The notes under the pieces are model-generated. The model was not told where the DNA came from, did no database searches, and was given only the letters and a program-made list of their open reading frames with translations. From Rhyzopertha dominica (Eukaryota; Arthropoda; Insecta; Coleoptera; Bostrichidae): DNA of 64,000 bases. The stretch covers positions 42,677,325 to 42,741,324 of the forward strand of contig QCXZ01000064.1 of the NCBI GenBank assembly GCA_025024175.1, written 5' to 3'. The stretch's first letter is position 1, and every line of letters begins with the position of its first letter. Shown piece by piece: positions 32,461-41,969 of this stretch. The position numbers and the translations under genes were made by a program.

Positions 32461-32616
32461 TGACCGATTGTTTAATGCCATCAGTTTCACATGTTGTACT
32501 TGCTTCCTAATTTCTTCGGACTTTTGTCGCTTAAAGAAGTTCGGGTCGGGTGACGTCAACGCCATTGTGATGCAGACGAGAACACACAGTAATTTCCACA
32601 TCCAGATCATGGGTGC
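32461..32616 (-). CDS. Signal-peptide exon of an unidentified secreted protein
   Basis: The - strand has an acceptor (CTGTTTTAG) followed by GCACCC and an ATG at 32608-32610. The frame reads MIWMWKLLCVLVCITMALT, a good signal peptide, then SPDPNFFKRQKSEEIRKQVQ and HVKLMALNNRS, before a candidate donor GTATCC (after 32461). A second donor, ACACAG/GTTGTT, lies after 32445. Codon use is coding-like. A KR site follows the signal, as in small peptide precursors, but I recognise no family. The acceptor before the ATG implies a separate 5' untranslated exon further right. It might belong with the terminal exon at 4370-4484, although that exon needs a preceding phase-2 exon and none was found. Confidence 0.55.
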
Positions 32617-32910
32617 CTAAAACAGAGCGGCTCCAAATAGTGATGTGCATTCAAATAGAAACAGATTTTGTATGAGAACATAAATGTTGATAGTAACAGC
32701 AATAACAGTTTCCTAGATGATGTGGCGAACAACGGTACTAAGACATTTTAAATTAAACTTTAAGTAATCAGCAGATAAAATTAACACTTAATGTACAGTG
32801 GCAGCTAAAAAAATCCCGTACACCACAAAAATCAAGTAATAGTTCTTTTTTTATTTTTCTATAGCGCAAAATCCGTTTTGAAGTTTCTTATTACTTTTAG
32901 AAGAGGTTAT

Positions 32911-33107
32911 TTTTTTAAATTATTATTGGCCCTGCCTGTTTTGCAATTTGTCAGCTCATTACTCATTACATTTTTATATTATACATACATATATTATGCA
33001 TACATAAATGGATATAAACAGACACCCATGCCCTAAGCGGGGCTCTAACCCGCAACCTCGAAGTTCAAAGGCAGGTACACTACCCACTGGCCCACCGAGG
33101 TCAGCAA
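32911..33107 (-). mobile_element. tRNA-derived SINE, copy 1
   Basis: The - strand starts with a tRNA-like head: an A-box region GGCCAGTGGGTAGTG and a B-box-like GGGTTAGAGCCCCGC, one base off consensus. It ends in an ATT-rich tail at about 32911. AAGAGG(T/C)(T/A)AT sequences on both sides (32901-32910, 33108-33117) look like target duplications. Confidence 0.7.
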
Positions 33108-33117
33108 AAGAGGTAAT

Positions 33118-33320
33118 TTATTATTATTATTATTATAATTATTAGCTCTGTCTGTTTTTGGCATCTAGCCAGCTCATTATTGTAATACTTTTTATTGATA
33201 AATCGTTTATCATACATACATAGTGACATAAACCAGCACCCCTAAGCGGGACTCGAACCCGCAGCTTCTGTGGACATGGGCAGCCGCGCTGCCCACTTCA
33301 ACACCGAGGTTGGCAAAAAT
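33118..33320 (-). mobile_element. tRNA-derived SINE, copy 2
   Basis: Same family and orientation as copy 1. It has a perfect B box GGTTCGAGTCC within CGGGTTCGAGTCCCGC (33248-33262) and an ATT-repeat tail at 33118. Flanked by AAGAGGTAAT (33108-33117) and AAGAGGCTAT (33321-33330). Not a functional tRNA, since no acceptor stem can be formed. Confidence 0.75.
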
Positions 33321-34221
33321 AAGAGGCTATCCATTATGAACCGTCAAACCAGTGTCAAAGCGTCAAATAACAATAATTAAAAAAGTGAAACTTTTCAAAA
33401 CTGACAAACAGCTGACAAGCCTGTCAAAACTATATAATCCTTAATTAGAGAAAAAATGGTGTACGGGATTTTTTTTGGCTGCTAGGTACTATAAAATATG
33501 TTGTAATTTTTGGTACGTCTTGCGGGCATTGTGTAATATTTTACTTAAAAACGTTTACTAATTGTAGGTACTTTTAAATCACAAGGATAAATATGTACAT
33601 ATAAGAATTACAAAATATTTTTAATTGAAGGCAAAATGCCTTAGGATAGTAAACGCTAAAAACGAGAAACTTTGAATCAGTACACCCACGATTTCTTGAT
33701 ACAAGTAATTTCAAACTGTTATTTTATCTTACTAACTAAAGTGTGCATTTTACGAATCAGCGATTCGTAAAATTGACTGCGTCTTATGCCAGCTTTGGCA
33801 AAAAAACTCATTAATTATTACTTAATTTAGAGCGTAATATTCATCCACCGCTTACCCAGTGAAAGTACGGTATTAGTGTTTTTAGCACTGGATATAGTAA
33901 AAGGGTTCATATGTCGAATATTTTTACTAGTTTTTACTATTTACGACACAAATAAAGGGTTTCTGTTTTTTGAGTTTTGTAGAGAGAAAAATATATAAGT
34001 ATCTAGAAGCAGGCAGACTAGAATGACGAAAACTTACTGCTTGTATTTACAGTTGGCGGGATATTCAAAATGAGTAAGAAAATTCTTCTTCAAAAGTGCA
34101 TACCTACAGTGTTATGGATCATTTATAGGCATTTAATTTTGCTTTCAATCAAATCAGGATATATATTTTTCTTTTCATACTGATTTAGGAATCGTCTGAG
34201 ATTTATCAAATATAGATGAGG

Positions 34222-34349
34222 GCCTGTTGCAGTGTGGTTAACCAGACCCCCGGTTGAAACGAGGTTAACCAGCCGTTGTAACGTGCAGCACCAATGAAGA
34301 AGGCATGTTAACCTGGGGGTCTGATTAACCACGCTTTGTGCAACTGGGC
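34222..34349. mobile_element. Short foldback MITE
   Basis: Arms 34222-34251 (GCCTGTTGCAGTGTGG ...) and 34315-34349 (... ACGCTTTGTGCAACTGGGC) are inverted copies sharing GGTTAACCAGACCCCC-like sequence, with a further inner GGTTAACC pair. No coding capacity. Superfamily not assigned. Confidence 0.7.
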
Positions 34350-35007
34350 ATGTGTTTCTGAAGGTAGCAATTATGTGGTAATCACATCAATATGTAGTTA
34401 TATGCACACTGCTACTAGTGATTTACATAAAATATATAACATATTTTGCTTTCAGAACATGCACTTGCGTGTCCTGTTTTATTGTACAATACAACAAATA
34501 TTTGTATATGCCAGGGTGAAGTACAATAGGAATAGTATGCTCGGTAACGTAGCGACAAATCGTGGTACATCAAACGATTAAGAAGTTACAACCAATATTC
34601 TTTCATTCTATCCGAAAATCGTGACTCATTGTCACAGCAACCATAACAAGAACACAAATTGACCCTTAATAACATAAGAATGAAGCTGCTTAACTGGGTG
34701 TTTTCACATTTTTTAGAAATCATGCCATGTGTATATTTGGAGCACCCTTATTACGTCCTAAACATTTCAAAATTTTTCTAGCACCAGTTTTCGAAATAAA
34801 CCGTACTGAAGTTCCAATATAAAAATTGACCACACAAACACAGTGTCCCGGGACGGAGACGGTGTGACGTAGCACCCGATGTAAACAAAGAATATAGGTT
34901 ATGTTACCAGGTAACAGTTACCTACGTGCATTTGCTTGTGCCGAGTGAAACGAGTTGTTTTCTTGCTTTTAACGTACTCCTCCTAACAACTGGGAGAATG
35001 TTTAAGC

Positions 35008-35197
35008 ATGTACAAACCAGAAGCTAACAGCAGATGGTGCATTGTGCCAGTGTTCAAATTTCAAATACAACCGTCAATAGTCTCAACAAATATTCGTAAG
35101 TGTACCCGGAGACCACGAACGCAAACGGAGATGGTTTAAAGCAGCCAAAAGGGATATGACCAAGACAAAATCTACATTTTACTGTTGTGAGACTTAG
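35008..35197 (+). pseudogene. THAP-domain zinc finger relic
   Basis: ATG at 35008 begins MYKPEANSRWCIVP, and 31 codons later in a different frame comes VPGDHERKRRWFKAAKRDMT then KTKSTFYCCET followed by a stop. Order and residues match the N- and middle parts of insect THAP (C2CH) domains. The second Cys of the first pair is lost (CIVPVF in place of C..PGC), a frameshift lies between the halves, and the CxxHF end is cut. THAP domains occur in P-element-type transposases and in host regulators; which it was cannot be told. Confidence 0.6.
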
Positions 35198-35648
35198 AGA
35201 ACTTTGTGTTCCGGACATATCTTGGACTGCAGTATACATATGGGCCCCTCTCGCTTCACCTGAAAATAACCTATAGCTGCATCTCCGTGTTGCTAACGAC
35301 TTGCACTAGAAAAAGATGCATTTCGTTCAAAATATCAATGATACATAATGTATTAAATTGCAGATTAAGCTGCTTTATTAATTACTTATACTGCTGCTTT
35401 AGCGCCTTTGATTTCGGCAGTATTAAAACGTGGGTCGTTCTTGATAAATTCGGTGACTATAAACATATCTACAGCCGGCAAATGGTTCGAAGACGCTTTA
35501 ACAAAGCATTCCGACGACATATTGTTGAATTTATAAAAAAAAAACAAACGAGAACACTCTCAAACATAATCAATAACGCAAACGAAATACGGAAAGTAGC
35601 GGACGCTATCTTGTTTACATCGGGTGATACGTCACAGCCAGTCCTAGT

Positions 35649-36772
35649 CAGGGTTGGCAAAAAACATGTTTTTTTTTTAAATTAAACAAAACAAACAGTT
35701 TTTTTAATTTAATCATGTTTAAATTGTTTTAAACCTGTTTTTTCTAACTTAGTTAAAAACATGTTTAAAACCTTTTAAACACTGTATTAAACATGCAATC
35801 TCATGCAAATTACCATGTGTATTAGTGAAAATAAATACGAGTAGATGACGCAAAGCGTAGCATTTGTCTAAAAATCCCTAGGTGGCTGACGATTGATTGT
35901 TGTCATTTGTCATTTGTACTGGATGTGTACGGCGTTTACGCAACAATTTTAATTATTATGAGCCGGTTTTTCTTTTCTATTTTAAGCGAAAATCAACTCT
36001 GTTCTTAAAATCCAGACCAATCACATACTGGTTACTGAATGGATTTTAGCTAATATCAACTTTAACAAAGAGAATAGGACCCGACCTTGTATGTTTAAAG
36101 TTTAAAGTTCAACAATTACAATGACCACTAGGAGAAATAATGCAGGGTGGAATTACTTCGACAAAATTAAGGTGCAAAATAGTACAATGCGAGCTCGATG
36201 CAAGAAGTGCAAAAAAGATATGCTTGCACTAGTAAAAATGTTTTATTTCTTGTTTATTGTTTTTGCATTCCCAAGTTCTGATAACTATTTGTTCTATTAT
36301 GCTAAATATATAATTATCTAGTAAGTGTTGAATGAACGTCTTACTTATTGTTTTTGTATTAGACCAGAAATACAAATTTTTATGTTATGATAAGGTTAAG
36401 ATTTTTATTTGTTGTTTTAAAATGTTTGTAATTTATAGCTACAGAAAAAAATGTTAAGTTTACTATTAATTTCTATAACTGTTGTATCGATAAAAAACTG
36501 GACCTGGTTTTGAATTCAATTCATTTTTATGCAAATGTAAGGTGACATTGTGTAGATATGTAATTACTAACAATCCTGTTTATCTATTTGTGGAGGGTAA
36601 ACGAGCCTAATAGTAATAATTAATGAATCACATACAATAGTAGTTAAAAAACACTGTTTAAAACATTAGTAAAAAGAACACTGTTTAAAACAAAGTTTTA
36701 AACAGAAGCGTCGTTTTAAACAAGTTTAAAACATTCTATTTTAAACATTTTGTTTTAATCATGCCAACCCTG
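35649..36772 (+). mobile_element. Non-autonomous hAT transposon, copy 2
   Basis: 1124-bp member of the family at 13512-15473, with the same terminal CAGGGTTGGCA / TGCCAACCCTG and AAACATGTTT-rich ends. Perfect 8-bp target duplication GTCCTAGT (35641-35648, 36773-36780). It lacks the nested Penelope segment of copy 1, so it shows the empty form of the family. Confidence 0.92.
36121..36260 (+). pseudogene. BED zinc-finger remnant of hAT transposase
   Basis: The frame from 36121 reads MTTRRNNAGWNYFDKIKVQ, then RARCKKCKKDMLALV, the first half of a BED zinc finger (WxxFxxI, CxxC) as found at the N-terminus of hAT transposases. It passes straight into unrelated hydrophobic codons; the His residues and the catalytic domain are missing. 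The same remnant is in copy 1 at about 13990. Confidence 0.7.
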
Positions 36773-37248
36773 GTCCTAGTCAATTTGAGCGTGTCTTAAA
36801 AATGCGTTGTTGCCACGTTGCGCACTGAGAAGTTGTAAACAATTTATTTTGGTTAAAAAAATTTTTTGAAGCGGTATGGATACAGATACACACTTAATTA
36901 ATTAAGTACTCTTTTTTAATNTATAATAGTTTATCTTTTATAACTAGTGAACACACCCAATTGGCTGTTTTAATGTCAATCCGGTTACAAAGCGTCATAC
37001 TTGTAAAACCGACAAAAAGGGCGGTGTTGTTGCTTGTTTTTGGACGTACAATTTATTGGTAATAAAAATTAAGCAACTTTGTATTCGTACTTAATAATTT
37101 ATTTGTAATTTGGACGTAACCGAACTTTATATTGGACTTTTTTTTTTATTTTAAAGCACATTTCTTCAGCTCTCAATGTACGTAGATACAAAAAAAAAAA
37201 CTGTAAAAACATTTTTTATAGACATTTTTATTCTGAATCCAGTGGCGT

Positions 37249-37300
37249 ACTCAGAAATTTTTTAGGGGGCTACACATTTGAGATATGGCACAAACTTGCA
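37249..37300. repeat. hAT-type terminus CAGTGGCGTA
   Basis: CAGTGGCGTACTCAG followed by a G-rich stretch resembles the ends of the 263-bp MITE at 59842-60104. The partner end was not found, so this is a solitary or truncated terminus. Another variant (CAGTGGCGTGCGCTG) is at 44709. Confidence 0.5.
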
Positions 37301-37762
37301 TTTTTTAATGGAAACCAGTTTACTTTGCTATGGTTAAAAAGAATATTTTTCTGATTAAAAAATGTATATTTGATAGGTTTTTTTCTACTATGGAAATAGC
37401 TCTCAATCATTTATGGGATAATTTACCTTTTTGGAAGAAACATACTCTTAATTGGTTACATCTCTTCTAGACTTTTTTATCTAGAGCGCTAAAATTTTAG
37501 ACTAGCAATACTAAAGAGGTATCCACATATCCTGAACATTCGAAAATTGGTTACACAGGCCATCTAAAAAAAACATCTGTCAAATTAAAAGCGCAATAAC
37601 TCGATTATTATAAGTGGAACACCGTGTGTTTTGTAATGATAATTGATGCAATGCTAATCGATATCTACAGGTTTTATTTAGGTATTACAAGTAATTATGT
37701 AAAAAAGGTAAGTATACTTAAAATGAAACTTTGTTGGATTTAGGCCTCTTACAAGACAGGGT

Positions 37763-38475
37763 GCGCCCCTTAAATCCGGATAATTTTTTCTTTAAAAAAA
37801 GTTATCAAAAATTCAATTGCATATTACCTACTTTTGTGACATGGTCAGAGTGGAATTATTCGATATAACCTCCTATAACCGCAATGACCGCCTTCATCCT
37901 TGGTCTGATGCGCTCGCACACGCTTGTCTGTTTCCACAAATGATGTTGCTTCAATAGCGGTGCGTCAAAATGCTACATTAGAGTTTGTGGACTTAGTAAC
38001 TCTTTCGATTACTCTGCAAACATTGAGGTCGAGACCAAAACTTTTTAGACCAGAATATGAATATTTTCTTGTTATCTGATAACCAGTTTTTAACTAAATG
38101 GATTGTAACATACTTAGCCATCCACAGTTTCACAACAATCGTCACAACACATGGATAAACTTTCTTTCCTGACAGTTTGCTTTTATAAAACAAAAATTAC
38201 ACAACGCCTGAGCCCTTTACACAACTGCCGGAATTCGTGATTTCCAAAAGTATTGTATTTAGCAACACGTCACCGTACGCCTTTCGAATATCGCAGCTCT
38301 TCGGTTGTACTTGCGCACTTGTTCGAAATACTTTGATCATTTTGAGGTTATGACTGTTTCCTTATTAGAGGTATGTGGCTTTCATAAATGTCGTCAAGGA
38401 CCTATAGCAGCACTATTATATGGCGGGAAATTAAAATTTAAATTTGTCCGCATTTAATTGGCTTACCCTGTACCT
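37763..38475 (-). pseudogene. DDE transposase remnant, copy 2, with possible termini
   Basis: The - strand reads VCERIRPRMKAVIAVIGGYI before a stop (about 37875-37935), the usual C-terminus of IS630/Tc1-like insect transposases, with further degenerate frames up to about 38200. Outer sequences ACAGGGTGCGCC (37764) and GGCTTACCCTGT (about 38460) form an imperfect inverted pair. Dead. Confidence 0.55.
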
Positions 38476-38625
38476 ATGCATCTTTGTACTGACGTGTGAC
38501 GTATCACAGTACTAGCAGTCGATTTAATTCGGTTGCACTGGTGGACGTTTAGTCATATCGTAATATTAGGTGACTATCCACATTGATATATTTCCATGTT
38601 ACTTTGCTAACATAATAGTATATTA

Positions 38626-38749
38626 TGATACAAGTGTATAAGAAGGCCTTTAAAGCACGCGCGACATATTTCAAAACACGACGCGCAGCGGAGTGTTTTG
38701 AAATATGTCGCGCGTGCTTTAAAGGCCTCTTATTTATACACGCGTATCA
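38626..38749. repeat. Near-perfect 124-bp palindrome
   Basis: Arms 38626-38679 and 38693-38749 are inverted copies containing GGCCTTTAAAGCACGCGCGA and CATATTTCAAAACAC, with a 13-base loop. CpG-rich in an AT-rich setting. It may be a MITE or a foldback end. Confidence 0.85.
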
Positions 38750-38756
38750 TTCGCTA

Positions 38757-39106
38757 TTTTTTATTACGAATGCATCATAAGCTCAAAAATGTTTTAAACA
38801 TTAAACATTCTCTTTTACAATTTTGTAATTATTTTTAGTAGGCTTAAATCATAAAATGAAATATCTAAAAATACAAATTGTACAATCAATGTTTATTTAA
38901 AATAAGAGTATTATAGTTACTTAGAATAAAGAAATGTTGTTTTTAAAAGTGTTCGTTCATTTTGATATGGGTACAAAAGGTATACCTAGTAATTTAAACG
39001 GCAGGTAAATACCTAGGTAATAAAAAAGTATGCGTATCATAATCATCATTTTACACACGCTGCAGCGTGCGATAATTGTTGATTATGATGCATGCGTAAT
39101 AAAAAA
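38757..39106. mobile_element. Small element with 23-bp inverted termini
   Basis: Left end TTTTTTATTACGAATGCATC (38757 on) and right end GATGCATGCGTAATAAAAAA (to 39106) are inverted with one mismatch. It abuts the 124-bp palindrome. No coding capacity and no clear target duplication. Confidence 0.55.
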
Positions 39107-39190
39107 CACTTTTATTTTTTAATATTTTTTTGCCAGACTAGCAAATACGCCTATTATACTTCTGACTTTTCTGCAAACTTTCTAATAAGG

Positions 39191-39916
39191 GCTATAGGAG
39201 AGTTTATCGACCGTTGGTGGCGCTAGTGTGGCTTTGCAAATGGCAGAAATAAGCAGTACTTGCTATTATAATATACTCGTCTGTATCGCATAATGAAACA
39301 CAGATGGGTTCGCAAACGAGTATATTCAATATGATTATTACAAAGGAACTGGTAATGTTAATCAAAACACACTCGTAGCAATAACCTATGTGATAACCGC
39401 TTAACCACATAACCGCATATTACTATTACAATATAATATCACACATGCTTTTTGTGTTTACATGTATCCTAACTCTTCTAAGTGAAATCGGTATAGGCAA
39501 GTTTACAACAGTGACACGAGATCTGGCTTCTGGCGGCAGGTATATAAAATATTAAGAACAGTACTTTAATGCTGGAAAAAGGCGGGACTGTTGTGTAATA
39601 GGGCTGTTTTTGTTATATAGTATTAGCATTTTTCAATTGTGGGCAGTGAATATTATTAAGAAAAAGAGGATACATGTAAACACAAAAAGCATGTGTTTAT
39701 ATTATATTGTAATAGTAACATGCGGTTATGTGGTTAAGCGGTTATCACATAGGTTATTGTCACGAGTGTGTTTTGGTTACCATATACTCGTTTGCGAACC
39801 CATCTGTGTTTCATTATGCTATACAGACGAGTATATTATAATAGCGAGTACTGTTTATTTCCGTCATTTGCAAAGCCACACTAGCGCCACCAACGGTCGA
39901 TAAACTCTCCTATAGC
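39191..39916. mobile_element. Foldback element with ~250-280-bp arms
   Basis: Arms 39191-39469 and 39668-39916 are inverted copies of high similarity, outer end GCTATAGGAGAGTTTATCGA, inner end GTTTACATGTATCC, with a spacer of about 200 bp. Short mirrored frames ending LQSHTSATNGR in both arms show the symmetry and are not genes. Confidence 0.85.
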
Positions 39917-39934
39917 TGACTGTTTGGTATAAAC

Positions 39935-41038
39935 CAGAGATTCCCAAACTTTTTTTGTCTCGGTCCCCTTGAATAATTTAAGGGTTTTCTACGGCTCGCT
40001 AACCTAAGTTTAAAATACAAACAGACTTAGTAATTAGCATTAACTAAATAAAACACACAAAAATACACTACAAAAAATATTATAGACATACGAAAGCTGC
40101 GTTATTACAACATTTATTTTCGATCTATACTTGCTCTTTATAAACACTACCGTCGAAAATCCATCTTCGCTTAAAAGAGCACATTCATCTTTAGAGCCGA
40201 AATCCAAAATTCGATCATTTCGTTTTGAAAGTGTTATCGCAAGATAACTCAACCCAAAATCGAGTTGAGCGCAGGTATTGAAAGAATTTTCAATCCANGT
40301 AAGCTTATCGNTATTCTCATTTTTAGAGTATTTCTNAAACCAGTTGTTAAGTTGTACCAAACATATAATGTGCGGTAAAATAAACAATGCCAAAGGAATA
40401 AAATATTTTTATAAAAACACCATAAAGCTATTCCATAAACATAACTAATGATAAATGGAAATATTTTTCTGCTAAGGAAGAAAATTTATGTTGAACGAAA
40501 CAAAAGCGCCAAGTCATATTTGAGTTTGAAGTTAAAAAGGTTGTGGGTTGGTTGGTAGCCTGAGTCACTCTACTCAGAAGTTCCAATTCTGGAACACTCC
40601 AAGAAAACCATCAGGTCCAGAATGTGAACGGGTTCTAATCGTCTGTATTTTGTCCCAATGTTGCTTACGAGCACTTTCATGTTTTAGAAGTAACCTAAAT
40701 TGTCGACTTTCTACTTAGGTTGATTTACATATTGGCAATAAGTTTAAAAGATAGCCGAATCGTGCAACTCTGTTCTTGAAACTACAAAACAACCAACTAA
40801 AAGTAGACTGTATTCTAAAACTTTTGTAGTAAAGTTATCTAGTTTACGCTGGCAGGCTAGTAAATGACTAAAGAAGCTTATTTATTTTATTTCTGGAGTA
40901 ATATGATTTCTGCTCCCTAAAGACTTGTCTTAGTTGAATTGAAAACAGGAGCAAATCTTTTTTGCAACATTTTGCGGCACCCCTGGACAACCGCCACTGC
41001 TCCCCAGGGAGCCGCGGCTCTCAGTTTGGGAACCACTG
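39935..41038 (-). mobile_element. hAT-derived element of ZBED type with transposase fragment
   Basis: Ends CAGAGATTCCCAAAC and GTTTGGGAACCACTG are inverted hAT termini, flanked by a 7-of-8 duplication GTATAAAC / GTATAGAC (39927-39934, 41039-41046). On the - strand at 40040-40393 a frame contains LLSEDGFSTVVFIKSKYRSK, matching the C-terminal dimerisation region of ZBED5-like hAT transposases (usual form CExGFSxxxxIKTKYR). Three Ns. 1104 bp, so an internally deleted derivative. Confidence 0.8.
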
Positions 41039-41544
41039 GTATAGACAGTTTTCGTATAAATTAGTGAGACTTCTAGAAGATTAATTTTCACTAAGTCCAA
41101 CAAATCCACTCATTAGTGGACTTGCTGAAAATTTAGAAGTTTTATTACTGTACAATGTTGCTTTTGTTCTTGACAAATAACAAGAACGATCGTCTTCGAA
41201 AAGACTGTATGTATTTCTTAACTTGTTACATATTAAAACAAAGAAAAACCGTACGATCGCTGTACATGCTTGCCTGTACATTGGTTTAGCGCGAATAATA
41301 ATCCGTTTTCGCTACGTCAGTACGTCACGTTTACGCAAACGCACATTCACCCCGAGCCTCCGAGTTAGGAGATGCTGGCAACTGATGACAGAAACGAACG
41401 GCGCGAAATTCAAAATTAAAATGAGAACCCAGCATGGCCGCCCCCGTTGAGAGTGGTGACTTTCAAAATAAATAAACTAACACATGCAAAATGAAAATTG
41501 TGTTTTACAGAACAGATATTGGCAAGTTGTTGAGGTTTAGTCAT

Positions 41545-41969
41545 TTTCACACGGTAAAGCATATTTTCCTTACCGCGCGATGCACATTACCACTGGCAGT
41601 TTTTATTGTGACCACCCTGGTGATGCCGTCAGGTCCTGGGNGTAACTCGTTGATGCGACCAAGCTTCCAGTTGAGTGGAGAAGTGTTCTCGTCTCTGAGA
41701 ATGGCCAACAGATCTGGCCTTAGTTTAGTTGTGGTATCGTTAGATTTCTATTTTTCGGACCAACGAGTCCAAAAGTGCTGGACTAATTGTTGAAGAACCT
41801 TGTTATGTCGTAATCGGTTTTCTGGCATATGCCGAACGTCGTATTGAGGAATAATAAGGAAATGGCCTGGTGTCAGGGCAGTGAAGTCGTTGGGATCGCT
41901 TGATATGGGAGTCAACAATACACCTAGAGTTCTTTTTAGTACACGACTAATAATTTCAATGATGATCAC
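41545..41969 (-). pseudogene. BEL/Pao pol fragment (integrase end and DUF5641)
   Basis: The - strand reads LTPISSDPNDFTALTPGHFL, QLVQHFWTRWS and, after damage, SPLNWKLGRI and PGPDGITRVVTIKTASG, matching the last 150 or so residues of BEL gag-pol (compare LTSLSDDPNDFLPLTPSHFL in the intact element). It is clearly diverged from that copy, so a different, older BEL lineage. One N at 41641. Confidence 0.85.

Larger units (their letters stand above)
32796..33486. mobile_element. TIR element (Tc1/mariner-like MITE) carrying two SINEs
   Basis: Left end CAGTGGCAGCTAAAA and TCCCGTACACCA at 32796; the right end holds the complement (TGGTGTACGGGA followed by TTGGCTGCTAGG) at about 33456-33486. TA dinucleotides flank both ends (32794-32795, 33487-33488), fitting a TA target duplication. 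With the SINEs removed the element would be about 290 bp. No transposase. Confidence 0.65.

Noticed and set aside
33240..33320. Functional tRNA gene on the - strand
   Set aside because: A perfect B box is present, but a sister copy lies next to it with a SINE tail and no cloverleaf closes.
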